Part shown: in pieces, positions 1-6,117 of the stretch
How positions within the stretch are numbered: position 1 is the stretch's first letter
Layout of the letters: every line of letters starts with the position of its first letter
NCBI GenBank assembly: GCA_025929455.1
Contig: JAICMB010000104.1
Span: forward strand, 1-9,023
Reading direction: 5' to 3'
DNA: 9,023 nucleotides
Source: Bryobacteraceae bacterium
GTDB taxonomy: Bacteria > Acidobacteriota > Terriglobia > Bryobacterales > Bryobacteraceae
The notes under the pieces: generated by a model
What the model saw: the letters and a program-made list of their open reading frames with translations, nothing else
The model's database searches: none
What the model was told of the DNA's origin: nothing
Position numbers and translations under genes: made by a program

Positions 1-1180
1 AACCGGATTGTGCATAGCGCCGTATCGCGACATCAATGACGTCAACGGGGGCGGTCCCCACGACGCCGGCAACGCCACCGCCGACATCGACGGCGGCAAA
101 ATGGACGGCTTTGTCGGCCAGGCTGAGAAAGGCAAGCTCGGCTGTACCAATCCCGTGAATCCCGCCTGTTCCGCAGCCGTCATCGATGTCATGGGTTATC
201 ACAACGGCGACGATATTCCGAACTACTGGGCCTACGCCGCGAATTTCGTTTTGCAGGACCGCATGTTCGAGCCCAACGCCTCCTGGAGTTTACCTGAGCA
301 CCTGTTCCAGGTTTCCGAATGGTCCGCGCTGTGCACCGCGCATAATGATCCACAAAGCTGCAAAAACGCGCTGCAAGCTCCCGGCCTGCCGCCGGATTTT
401 AACCCACCGCGCTCCGCACCCATTTACGCCTGGACCGACCTCACATACCTCCTACACAAGAACAAAGTGCACTGGGGCTACTACGTGGTCGCCGGCACCG
501 AGCCCGATTGCCGCGATGACGAGCAGGAGGATTGCCTGCCTGTAAAGCAGAATGCGAAAACACCGGGCATCTGGAATCCCCTGCCCTATTTCGATACCGT
601 GAAGGCGGATGGCGAGCTCGGCAATGTCCAATCGATCGAGAATTTCCTCACCGCGGCGTCGAAGGGGAGCTTGCCCGCCGTGTCCTGGATCGTGCCGTCG
701 GGCGATGTGAGCGAGCATCCGCCCTCGCGCGTCACCGCCGGGCAGACCTTCGTTACGCATCTGATCAACGCGGTCATGAGCGGACCGAACTGGAAGGATT
801 GCGCGATCTTTCTCGCCTGGGATGACTGGGGCGGATTCTACGATCACGTGGCTCCGCCGAAGGTCGATGAGAACGGCTATGGCCTGCGCGTACCGGGTAT
901 CGTGATTTCACCCTATGCGCGCCGCGGCTACATCGATCATCAGACGCTCAGCTTCGATGCCTACGCGAAGTTCATCGAGGATCTGTTCCTTAACGGCCAG
1001 CGACTCGACCCCGCTACCGACGGCCGCCCCGACCCGCGCCCGAGCGTTCGCGAAAACGCCGGCATCCTGGGCGATCTCATGCAGGACTTCGACTTCACAC
1101 AAACGCCGCGACCGCCGATGCCGTTAGCCGAGCACCCGAGGACACGCTTGCAGGCATTGAACTCTAACATCCGGCACTAA
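1..1180 (+). CDS. Phosphoesterase family protein (phospholipase C / acid phosphatase type), 5'-truncated
   Basis: C-terminal part of a protein in the phosphoesterase family that includes bacterial phosphatidylcholine-type phospholipase C and AcpA-type acid phosphatases. These are usually exported enzymes that cleave phosphoesters. The frame is open to the left edge (first full codon at 2), so the TTG at 8 is not a credible start. The N-terminal metal-site region and any signal peptide lie outside. Visible family features, in order: a [11 protein letters not shown] block near the left edge, [13 protein letters not shown] (about residues 62-74 counted from the TTG), [16 protein letters not shown], then the strongly diagnostic [14 protein letters not shown], followed by [14 protein letters not shown]. 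About 390 residues are visible and end in TAA at 1178-1180. Neighbours give no pathway link. The family is clear from these motifs. The exact substrate (phospholipid or another phosphomonoester/diester) cannot be told. Confidence 0.9.
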   Translation, partial: TGLCIAPYRDINDVNGGGPHDAGNATADIDGGKMDGFVGQAEKGKLGCTNPVNPACSAAVIDVMGYHNGDDIPNYWAYAANFVLQDRMFEPNASWSLPEHLFQVSEWSALCTAHNDPQSCKNALQAPGLPPDFNPPRSAPIYAWTDLTYLLHKNKVHWGYYVVAGTEPDCRDDEQEDCLPVKQNAKTPGIWNPLPYFDTVKADGELGNVQSIENFLTAASKGSLPAVSWIVPSGDVSEHPPSRVTAGQTFVTHLINAVMSGPNWKDCAIFLAWDDWGGFYDHVAPPKVDENGYGLRVPGIVISPYARRGYIDHQTLSFDAYAKFIEDLFLNGQRLDPATDGRPDPRPSVRENAGILGDLMQDFDFTQTPRPPMPLAEHPRTRLQALNSNIRH

Positions 1181-1261
1181 ACCTTGGACGGGTCGGCCGC
1201 GTAGACAAGCGCCGCCCGCGAAGCGGTAATGTTTTAGACCGCATTTGCGATCGCGGTGCTG

Positions 1262-1267
1262 TATAAT
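1262..1267 (+). promoter_or_regulatory. Possible -10 element upstream of the membrane GAF-like gene
   Basis: A perfect TATAAT lies in the 138-base gap between the phosphoesterase stop and the ATG at 1319. It would give a 5' leader of about 45 bases. I see no good -35 hexamer at 16-18 bases spacing (TTGCGA at 1245-1250 is too close), so this is a single-element call. The rest of the gap holds only an imperfect GC-rich inverted repeat after the phosphoesterase stop, too weak to call a terminator. Confidence 0.35.
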
Positions 1268-1318
1268 CCAATACGATCTTGAGCGGCTCGTAGGTATAGG
1301 GGGCCGTATTTTGAATCC

Positions 1319-2311
1319 ATGACACCCGCGCGCGTACGTCAGCCGAGCCCGTCGAACCCCATTACCGAGGCCCTCGGCTATTTGTATATCGGATATTGGG
1401 ATTGTAAGTTCTTTCTGCGCATTTTAATCGCTGCCCGCATAGCGCCGGTGGTCTTGGGAATTTGCATTTTCATGGAAGCCCTCGGCGCGATTCTCCATGT
1501 ACTCGGGCTAATGGGACACTCGGAAACGCCAGGCGCGCCGGCGCACCTATGGATTCAGGCACTAACTTATGTTGACCCCTACCTTCCGATTCCGCTGCTG
1601 CTCGCCGCGGTCATCACGATCTATCACCACCGCAGGCTTGAGATTCGTGTCAAGCGGCACCAGGTCCTCCTGAGATCGATCGCCGAGGTGTCATCCAGCG
1701 CCGCGCATAATGACCGTGCAGCAGCACCGGCAGCAAGGGAACGCGAAGCACGGCGGCATGTCGCGCAGATCCTGCGCAGTGTGGTTACAGCCCTTGAGTT
1801 TGAAAACAATCGGAGGAACGGCCAACCTTTTAGCGCGTCGGTGCTGATCCGCAACGGGAGAGATGTTCCGTTCCACATCTTTGAGCAATATCCGAAGGAA
1901 ATTTTCAGCGAAGACGTAGCTCTGGATTCCGTGAACAGCGTTGCGGCAGCAGCAGCATCTGAAAAAACCGGCAATGTCGTGTACGTTCCAAATACGAGAT
2001 TCGATCACGGCGTGCGAATTGCTGACGAGGAAAAACGCAATAACAACAGAATAAGGCGGACCCAAACGACCCGCATTATGCCGGGAATATATCAGCGCTT
2101 GCGGCCGGCACAGTGCGATCCGAGGCGCCTGAAAGCACTAATCTGTGCACACGTCCCTATTGAAACGAGAGCAGACGGCCGAAAAGAGAATCAGGTGGAG
2201 GTTGTCGTCAGTTTTGGCGCTCCGCGTCCTGACTGCATGGGCGAACTGGATTTCAATGCGGCCAAGGTGGCGGCCGCGCTGATTGGCAGAGCGATAAGTC
2301 GAATGTTTTGA
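1319..2311 (+). CDS. Hypothetical two-helix membrane protein with GAF-like cytoplasmic domain
   Basis: A 330-residue protein that I do not recognise by name. Residues 1-35 are a polar start. About 40-66 form a long hydrophobic helix, and 88-104 a second (IPLLLAAVITIY) that ends in a basic stop-transfer HHRRLEIRVKR. Residues 110-160 look helical and charged and may be a coiled-coil linker. The remainder (about 147-325) alternates strands and helices in a way that resembles a degenerate GAF domain: an early ILRSVVTALE helix, a TGNVVYVPNTR stretch, a central LICAHVPIE strand, and a final helix AAKVAAALIGRAI. That suggests a membrane-anchored sensor without an output domain. ATG 1319 is the first good start; AGGGGG at 1298-1303 is a poor, distant ribosome site. 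Codon use is less GC-biased than in neighbours (many TTT, AAA, ATT codons), which could mean foreign origin. The GAF assignment is inference. Confidence 0.7.
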   Translation: MTPARVRQPSPSNPITEALGYLYIGYWDCKFFLRILIAARIAPVVLGICIFMEALGAILHVLGLMGHSETPGAPAHLWIQALTYVDPYLPIPLLLAAVITIYHHRRLEIRVKRHQVLLRSIAEVSSSAAHNDRAAAPAAREREARRHVAQILRSVVTALEFENNRRNGQPFSASVLIRNGRDVPFHIFEQYPKEIFSEDVALDSVNSVAAAAASEKTGNVVYVPNTRFDHGVRIADEEKRNNNRIRRTQTTRIMPGIYQRLRPAQCDPRRLKALICAHVPIETRADGRKENQVEVVVSFGAPRPDCMGELDFNAAKVAAALIGRAISRMF

Positions 2312-2341
2312 TTGACGTTGGGGTGTGTGAGCGAGTATAGT
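2312..2341 (+). promoter_or_regulatory. Sigma70-type promoter for the small downstream gene
   Basis: TTGACG (2312-2317) and TATAGT (2336-2341) each match the housekeeping consensus at five of six positions, with an 18-base spacer. The -35 begins on the base after the stop codon of the 330-residue gene, so the small gene can be transcribed on its own. Transcription would start near 2348. That leaves the GAGGA at 2343-2347 largely outside the mRNA and favours initiation at ATG 2403. Confidence 0.5.
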
Positions 2342-2354
2342 CGAGGATGAAACG

Positions 2355-2594
2355 ATGGACACCAAATCCGGATGCGCTACGTCCATGAAGCGGGAGTGTG
2401 CGATGACGACCGAGCAGGAAGCCGAAAAGCGGGAAGACATTGACTTTGAAGAGCGTTTACATCGCGCAGCAGAGTCGGCGTCGCGCTTGGAGTCCGGCAT
2501 ACGGCTGTCAAAGATGATCTCCCTGGCGGCAGGGACGCTGAAGAAAGCGGTCCAGGAACGCGGGTCGCTAGCCGCCGTAATTCGACAACAGTAG
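2355..2594 (+). CDS. Small charged helical protein, unknown function
   Basis: A predicted 79-residue product, rich in Glu, Arg and Lys, with no recognised domain. From the second Met onward (MTTEQEAEKRE) it looks like one long amphipathic or coiled-coil helix and ends at TAG 2592-2594. There are two plausible starts. ATG 2355 has GAGGA seven bases upstream. ATG 2403 (63 residues) has GGGAG six bases upstream. I give the longer version, but if the promoter at 2312-2341 is used, its transcript begins at about 2348, the site for 2355 is lost, and 2403 is the better start. A 13-codon out-of-frame ORF (2347-2388) would then open right at the 5' end. The gene lies 43 bases after the membrane GAF-like gene on the same strand and converges on the phosphatase gene. 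The absence of any family match leaves it uncertain. Confidence 0.45.
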   Translation: MDTKSGCATSMKRECAMTTEQEAEKREDIDFEERLHRAAESASRLESGIRLSKMISLAAGTLKKAVQERGSLAAVIRQQ

Positions 2595-2607
2595 CGCGAT
2601 TGGATTC

Positions 2608-2643
2608 GCAGTACGACGCAGTACAACACCGTACGCTGTACAG
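2608..2643. repeat. Phased GTAC repeat cluster between convergent genes
   Basis: Two tandem 10-base units, GCAGTACGAC (2608-2617) and GCAGTACAAC (2618-2627), are followed by a third GTAC at 2631-2634 and an 8-base perfect palindrome CTGTACAG (2636-2643). The four GTAC tetramers begin at 2611, 2621, 2631 and 2638, so the first three are spaced exactly 10 bases apart. The cluster fills the gap between the small plus-strand gene and the minus-strand phosphatase stop. No T-tract follows, so it does not look like a standard intrinsic terminator. Confidence 0.55.
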
Positions 2644-2646
2644 TTG

Positions 2647-4308
2647 TTAGCCCGCGTACTCCAGCACCATCAGCGTGACGTCATCCTGCGGCGGCGAGCC
2701 CTCGGTGAAATCTTCGAGAGCGTCTGTAATGGCGCGGTGCAGCGTGCCACAATCTTCACCCCGATGCGCTCGCAATACTCGCGGCAATGCCGCGCGGTCG
2801 AACGTCTGCCCCTCTTCGTTCTCCGCTTCGGAGAGACCATCGCTGAATACAACTATCTTGTCTCCCGGCGAGAGCTGTACCTCCTCGGTGCCATACTGCG
2901 CGGCGTCGAGCATGCCGATCGGCAGGCCCGTGGTCGCGAGCGGCTCGATGCCGTTGTCACGGCAGAGCAGCATCGGCTTGGGGTGTCCGGCGTTGCTCCA
3001 GCGCAGCAGACCATCGCGGTTGATGGTGCAATAAAACACGGTCGCGTACTTCTCGCCCTGCGCGCGCTCATACAAGAAGGTATTCAAGCGCGCCATCATC
3101 GCCGCGATCTCCTGGCGGCCGTCGCACGCCGCCACGAACGCGCCCTGCAACAGTGAAGCGAGCAAGGCGGAGCTTACGCCCTTGCCGGACACATCGGCGA
3201 CGATCGCGACCCATGCATCCGGCCCAAGCCGCCGCATATCGAAATAGTCGCCGCCGACCTGATGCGATGCCGTGCTGGACGCCGCGGCGCGCAGCCATCC
3301 GGTGCGCGGCAACTCGCGCGGGAGCAGGCTCAGTTGAATGGTGCGCGCGATGTCCAGCTCCTCTTCCATGCGCTGCTTCTCGCGCTCTTCGGAGAGCAGC
3401 CGCGCATTTTCGAGAATGGTGGACGCTTCGAGCGCGAGCGTCTGCAGAATTTCGCGATTCCCCGTAGACAGGTCAGCGGCGTTCTGCCGCGAGTCCATGT
3501 AGAGCAAGCCCACGGTGTCGTCGACGGACGAAACGAGCGTCTCTTGCGATGAACCCGTGCGGACGTGAATCAACGGTACGCAGATGACACTGCGCAGTTC
3601 CAGATCCGCGACGGACATTTCCGGACGGATCCCCTGCATTTCGAGCGGATCGAAATTCATCGACAGCAGTTCGCGGCGGGTGCGCAGCGCGCGGTTGATG
3701 ACAGAAGTGGGAACGCGCAGGTCGCCTGCGGGCAGCGGCGCGCCGGAGCGGTCGCGCGCCACGCGGACATCGAGACCCTCGTCGGTGCGCAGCAGCAGAA
3801 AACCGCGCTCGGCGTTGGTGACCGTCAGCGCCGCATCGACCACCGCTGTCAAAACTTCTTCCGTCGAAAGCGAACTCTGGAGCGCGCGCGCCACTTCAAC
3901 GAGGGCACGCAGTTTCGCCAGGTTGTTCGACGGCGCGGGTGCGCCGGTAACCGAAAGCTGCTCCAGAATGCGATGGATTTCGCCGTCTTCCGCCGTGAAG
4001 ATGAGCCGGTAGCCGTCCTGAAATCCGAAATCGATTCGATCGGAACTGGCCAGCGCCTGACGCGTCACGCGCTCGCCGTTCACGTAAATGCCGTGACGGC
4101 TCTGCAGGTCCTCAATGACGTAGCTGCGGCCCTCGCGCACGATGCGGGCGTGCATGCGGGAAGCGCGATTGTCGCGCAGAACAAGATTGTTGGTCCCCTG
4201 CCGGCCGATGGTGAATGGCAGCGGATCGAGCGGGACGCGCGTGCGATTGCCGGACGGATTGATCACAACTACCGCGGCGCGCGCTGCTTCTGCGAGAGCG
4301 GCACCCAC
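2647..4308 (-). CDS. FHA-GAF-PP2C (SpoIIE/RsbU-like) serine/threonine phosphatase
   Basis: A 553-residue cytoplasmic signalling phosphatase with three domains. FHA (about residues 25-105) binds phosphothreonine; visible are the IGR at 34-36, SRMHARI at 50-56 and GIYVNG at 73-78. GAF (about 130-305) is a probable small-ligand or sensory module. A helical linker (EEREKQRMEEELDIA) leads to a PP2C/SpoIIE domain (about 320-552). All expected metal-binding acids are present: VGGD (D354), ADVSGKG (D372), FSDGLSE (D490) and QDDVT (D542/D543). RsbU-like members typically dephosphorylate anti-sigma-factor antagonists (STAS proteins); no STAS or anti-sigma gene is in this window, so its target is unknown. 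The start is GTG 4308, three bases after the fur stop, with only a weak GGAA upstream, which suggests translational coupling. No upstream in-frame start is possible because the fur TGA lies in the same frame. Confidence 0.93.
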   Translation of the reverse strand: MGAALAEAARAAVVVINPSGNRTRVPLDPLPFTIGRQGTNNLVLRDNRASRMHARIVREGRSYVIEDLQSRHGIYVNGERVTRQALASSDRIDFGFQDGYRLIFTAEDGEIHRILEQLSVTGAPAPSNNLAKLRALVEVARALQSSLSTEEVLTAVVDAALTVTNAERGFLLLRTDEGLDVRVARDRSGAPLPAGDLRVPTSVINRALRTRRELLSMNFDPLEMQGIRPEMSVADLELRSVICVPLIHVRTGSSQETLVSSVDDTVGLLYMDSRQNAADLSTGNREILQTLALEASTILENARLLSEEREKQRMEEELDIARTIQLSLLPRELPRTGWLRAAASSTASHQVGGDYFDMRRLGPDAWVAIVADVSGKGVSSALLASLLQGAFVAACDGRQEIAAMMARLNTFLYERAQGEKYATVFYCTINRDGLLRWSNAGHPKPMLLCRDNGIEPLATTGLPIGMLDAAQYGTEEVQLSPGDKIVVFSDGLSEAENEEGQTFDRAALPRVLRAHRGEDCGTLHRAITDALEDFTEGSPPQDDVTLMVLEYAG

Positions 4309-4311
4309 GCG

Positions 4312-4836
4312 TCAGTTCCGCGCCGGCTTGCGGCCGGACAATTCCGTGACCTGCCGGGCGCGAGCCTCCCGGCATGCGGCGCAGTAGCCGCCTACTTCCG
4401 TACGTGCGATGGCAATTTGAAATTCAAACCGCGTTTCGATCTCCTCGCGCATGCGCTGCAGCAGATCGCCGAAATACTCTTCGACGCGGCCGCAGCCGAG
4501 GCACACAACGTGTGCGTGCTCCTGCTTCAAGCGCGTCTCGTAGTAGTGCTGCTCCCCGGCGTGATGCATGAGATCGAGTTCGTCGACCAGTCCCCCGGCC
4601 TTCAGCATCTTGAGCGTGCGGTACACGGTGACGCGATTGAGCTTGGGGTCGCGCTGCCGCGCAAGTTTGTAGAGCTGTTCGGCGTCGAGGTGCTCACCGG
4701 AGCTGTCGATCAAGTCCAGCAGGATCTCCCGCTGGCGTGTGAGACGCAGCCCGTGTTCGCGCAGTGAGCGTACCGCGTTTCCGGCGGGCCGCGCCGCGCG
4801 GGATTCTGACGGAGGCTTCGGATTCGCGCCTGCCAT
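4312..4836 (-). CDS. Fur-family metal-responsive transcriptional repressor
   Basis: A 174-residue Fur-superfamily regulator (Fur, Zur and PerR are the main types). The N-terminal winged helix runs from LTRQREILLDLI (32-43) through the HLDAEQLY segment (49-56) to the recognition helix RVTVYRTLKML (68-78). The C-terminal dimerisation and metal domain keeps EHAHVVCLGCGRVEEYF (106-122) and a second CxxC (C152, C155), so the structural zinc site C112/C115/C152/C155 looks intact. H49, E53, H107 and H109 are candidate regulatory-metal ligands. The first 20 or so residues are a Pro/Ala/Arg-rich extension compared with typical 140-150 residue members. ATG 4836 has no strong ribosome site. It is the first gene of a probable operon with the FHA-GAF-PP2C phosphatase. 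Which metal or oxidant it senses cannot be decided from sequence alone. Confidence 0.93.
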   Translation of the reverse strand: MAGANPKPPSESRAARPAGNAVRSLREHGLRLTRQREILLDLIDSSGEHLDAEQLYKLARQRDPKLNRVTVYRTLKMLKAGGLVDELDLMHHAGEQHYYETRLKQEHAHVVCLGCGRVEEYFGDLLQRMREEIETRFEFQIAIARTEVGGYCAACREARARQVTELSGRKPARN

Positions 4837-4851
4837 ACGGATATTCCGAAT
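4835..4851. promoter_or_regulatory. Possible 7-1-7-like operator at the fur start
   Basis: A 17-base imperfect inverted repeat, centred on 4843 and reading AT-n-CGGA-TAT-TCCG-n-AT on the plus strand, overlaps the fur start codon in an AT-rich patch. Six of eight pairs match. Fur-family operators are usually AT-rich inverted repeats of about 15-19 bases, and autoregulation is common, so this is a candidate. The CGGA/TCCG core is not a classic Fur, Zur or PerR box. A second short repeat, AGACG-G-CGTCT, lies at 4921-4931. Confidence 0.22.
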
Positions 4852-4975
4852 TTACCACCGGAGCCGAACGTGTGCGCGCGTGGTGCTGCGCGGCGCTGGT
4901 CCTGCCTTGTGGCCGGTTGTAGACGGCGTCTTTTTGAGCTGGTGAGCGCGATGTTACTTGGCGCATGTCAAGCCG

Positions 4976-5406
4976 CTACAGGTTAACGAACTTCACATCA
5001 GGAATGCGGGCAAAGTCGCGCACGTTGCTGGTGCCTACGGCGTAGCCCAGTTCCAGCGCGCAAGCGCCGATCATGAGATCGCCCAGCGGAAGATTGACAG
5101 CCACGAGCCGACTCTTCCCCGCCGATCCTGGCCACGATTTCCGCCGTCGCTTCCGTGAACGGGTGGACCGGCACTGTGGCCTTGAGTTCATCTAGGAATG
5201 CGCGGCGCCGCTCGCGGATCTCCGGCGTGTTGGCGCGATAGATGCCGTGGCCGATCTCGGCGATGGTGAGCGCGCACAGAACGATGGGGATTTCGCCGGT
5301 CGTCGTGCACACCGTTGCGATGGCCTTTTCCCGGTGTGAGTTTCCGCCGCTCAGCAGCGATCAGAACACTGGAGTCAAGGACTAGTCCCAGGAGGACGGA
5401 TTCCAT
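4976..5406 (-). pseudogene. vapC: VapC-type PIN-domain toxin, broken by two single-base insertions
   Basis: Remains of a PIN-domain ribonuclease toxin. No single frame covers it. Frame one from ATG 5406 gives the N-terminus (LVLDSSVLIAAERRKLTP), then goes off frame near 5330-5332. A second frame gives TGEIPIVLCALTIAEIGHG through EATAEIVARIGGEESARG. A third gives VNLPLGDLMIGACALELGY to the TAG at 4976-4978. Removing one G in the GGG at 5330-5332 and the T (plus-strand A) at 5099 restores a continuous 142-residue protein of normal VapC length. It retains acids D11, E50, D109 and D130 that fit the PIN active site. The start overlaps the antitoxin stop by 25 bases, as is usual for such pairs. As read, no full toxin can be made. 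Assembly indels are the alternative explanation, but no other gene here shows a frameshift. Confidence 0.85.
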
Positions 5407-5657
5407 GGCTGCCGGTGCGCCTTAATACCTTCCTCGATGTCGCGGGCGAAGGCGTCATCCATAACCGCCGTCGATCCCCGCGCCTTCAGATGGGCGATCA
5501 CGTCCGAGATCATGCGGCCCGCCGGCTTGGAGGGTTTGATCACGGCGACCGGACGATTGCCCTGCTCGATGATGATTTCGCTACCCTGCCGGACCTGTCT
5601 CATGAAATCGGCGATGTTGTTCACCAGTTCGGCTTCAGTCACGTGGACGACGGCCAT
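5382..5657 (-). CDS. Phd/YefM-family antitoxin of a VapBC-like module
   Basis: A 91-residue antitoxin. Residues 1-45 match the Phd/YefM DNA-binding fold (MAVVHVTEAELVNNI, then VRQGSEIIIEQGNRPVAVI), which normally binds and represses its own promoter. The C-terminal half (AHLKARGS, DDAFARDIEEGIKAHRQPW, ending NPSSWD) is the toxin-wrapping region, with an aromatic Trp-containing tail. The frame stays open upstream to 5954, but that extension has no family resemblance and ATG 5657 exactly matches the expected N-terminus. A TATGAT element ends six bases before the ATG and no real Shine-Dalgarno is present, so a leaderless message is likely. The gene overlaps the toxin start by 25 bases. It appears intact while its toxin partner is frameshifted, so it may persist as an orphan antitoxin or a repressor. 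Confidence 0.88.
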   Translation of the reverse strand: MAVVHVTEAELVNNIADFMRQVRQGSEIIIEQGNRPVAVIKPSKPAGRMISDVIAHLKARGSTAVMDDAFARDIEEGIKAHRQPWNPSSWD

Positions 5658-5663
5658 ATCTCG

Positions 5664-5669
5664 ATCATA
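5664..5669 (-). promoter_or_regulatory. -10 element for a leaderless antitoxin mRNA
   Basis: On the minus strand TATGAT (five of six to TATAAT) is followed by six bases (5663-5658) and then ATG 5657. The usual +1 position, seven bases after the hexamer, falls on the A of the start codon. No good -35 is visible. The arrangement TAnnnT-N6-ATG is the same as in front of the PqaA-like gene at 6118. Confidence 0.45.
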
Positions 5670-5912
5670 GCCGTTCCTTCGAGTTGTGCGGCGTAGGGAA
5701 CCTCCGCCCAGTTCAGGGCAACTCATATCGCACTTTCCGGTCTCGGGCTGGAGGGGCGAAGCATCCCGAAACCGATATAAGCTATCAGCCAGTTTTCGAT
5801 CATCGGCAGATGGAATGTGTCGAGGGTAGGAATGCACTAGTGCTTTGACCGTGTGTAAAGTGTGCTTTGTAGGGCAGCTTGGCAAGCGGTGCGCTGGCGC
5901 CAACGGGCGCAG

Positions 5913-5949
5913 GGCGGACTGACAGTCCGCCAGCAGGCTGCCAGCCTGC
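5913..5949. repeat. Twin perfect palindromes, REP-like intergenic element
   Basis: GGCGGACTG-A-CAGTCCGCC (5913-5931) has perfect 9-base arms around one base. One base later, GCAGGCTG-C-CAGCCTGC (5933-5949) has perfect 8-base arms around one base. Both share the plan X-CTG-N-CAG-X'. Tandem GC-rich palindromes in an intergenic space are typical of REP/BIME-like dispersed repeats. No T-tract follows either unit, which argues against a simple terminator. No second copy is present in this window, so dispersal across the genome is inferred, not shown. Confidence 0.7.
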
Positions 5950-6103
5950 CCCACACGAATGGAACTAAATCACGCGGTCACTGCACTAGCTCGCGATGTT
6001 CGCAGCGAGACTTGGAGTACCTGCGCCACCACAGGCCGTCGTAATTGGCGACTTGCATGACGAACGGTTCCATACCCGCGAGCATACCGCCTCATCTCTT
6101 CGA

Positions 6104-6111
6104 TATAAACT
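6104..6111 (+). promoter_or_regulatory. -10 element for a leaderless PqaA-like mRNA
   Basis: TATAAACT lies just before the start codon. Read as TAAACT (6106-6111) it fits TAnnnT, with six bases to ATG 6118; read as TATAAA (6104-6109) the predicted +1 falls at about 6116. Either way the transcript would begin at or within two bases of the ATG. TAA at 6106-6108 is an in-frame stop, so no start lies further upstream, and no Shine-Dalgarno is present. Confidence 0.45.
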
Positions 6112-6117
6112 GGCGCT

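Larger units (their letters stand above)
5658..6117. other. Divergent intergenic region, non-coding
   Basis: About 460 bases between the antitoxin and the PqaA-like hydrolase. I see no supportable gene; the open frames here are short or are extensions of neighbours without family resemblance. It contains promoter-like elements at both ends and the twin palindromes at 5913-5949, which are preceded by a weaker stem (TGCGC 5890-5894 with GCGCA 5907-5911). Confidence 0.6.

Noticed and set aside
452..847. Minus-strand 131-codon frame inside the phosphoesterase gene, and similar frames inside the hydrolase and TonB-like genes.
   Set aside because: No recognisable domain or ribosome site, and complete overlap with genes whose motifs are clear.
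8..1180. TTG 8 as the true start of the phosphoesterase.
   Set aside because: The frame stays open to the left edge and the family's N-terminal catalytic segment and signal peptide are missing, so the gene is cut by the window.
3565..4767. A 400-codon plus-strand open frame antisense to fur and the phosphatase.
   Set aside because: It lies fully opposite two genes with clear domains and catalytic motifs, has low-complexity Arg/Ala/Val/Gln-rich content and resembles no family. It is a by-product of GC-rich codon use.
4921..4936. AGACGGCGTCT followed by TTTTT as a plus-strand intrinsic terminator.
   Set aside because: The stem is at most four or five pairs with a one- to three-base loop, and no plus-strand gene ends nearby.
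4966..4971. A perfect TTGACA on the minus strand between the toxin remnant and fur.
   Set aside because: No -10 hexamer follows at 15-19 bases; the nearest TAACAT is only nine bases away.
5658..5954. N-terminal extension of the antitoxin frame up to 5954.
   Set aside because: The added 99 residues look like translated non-coding DNA, including translated palindromes, while ATG 5657 matches the family N-terminus and has a promoter element in front.
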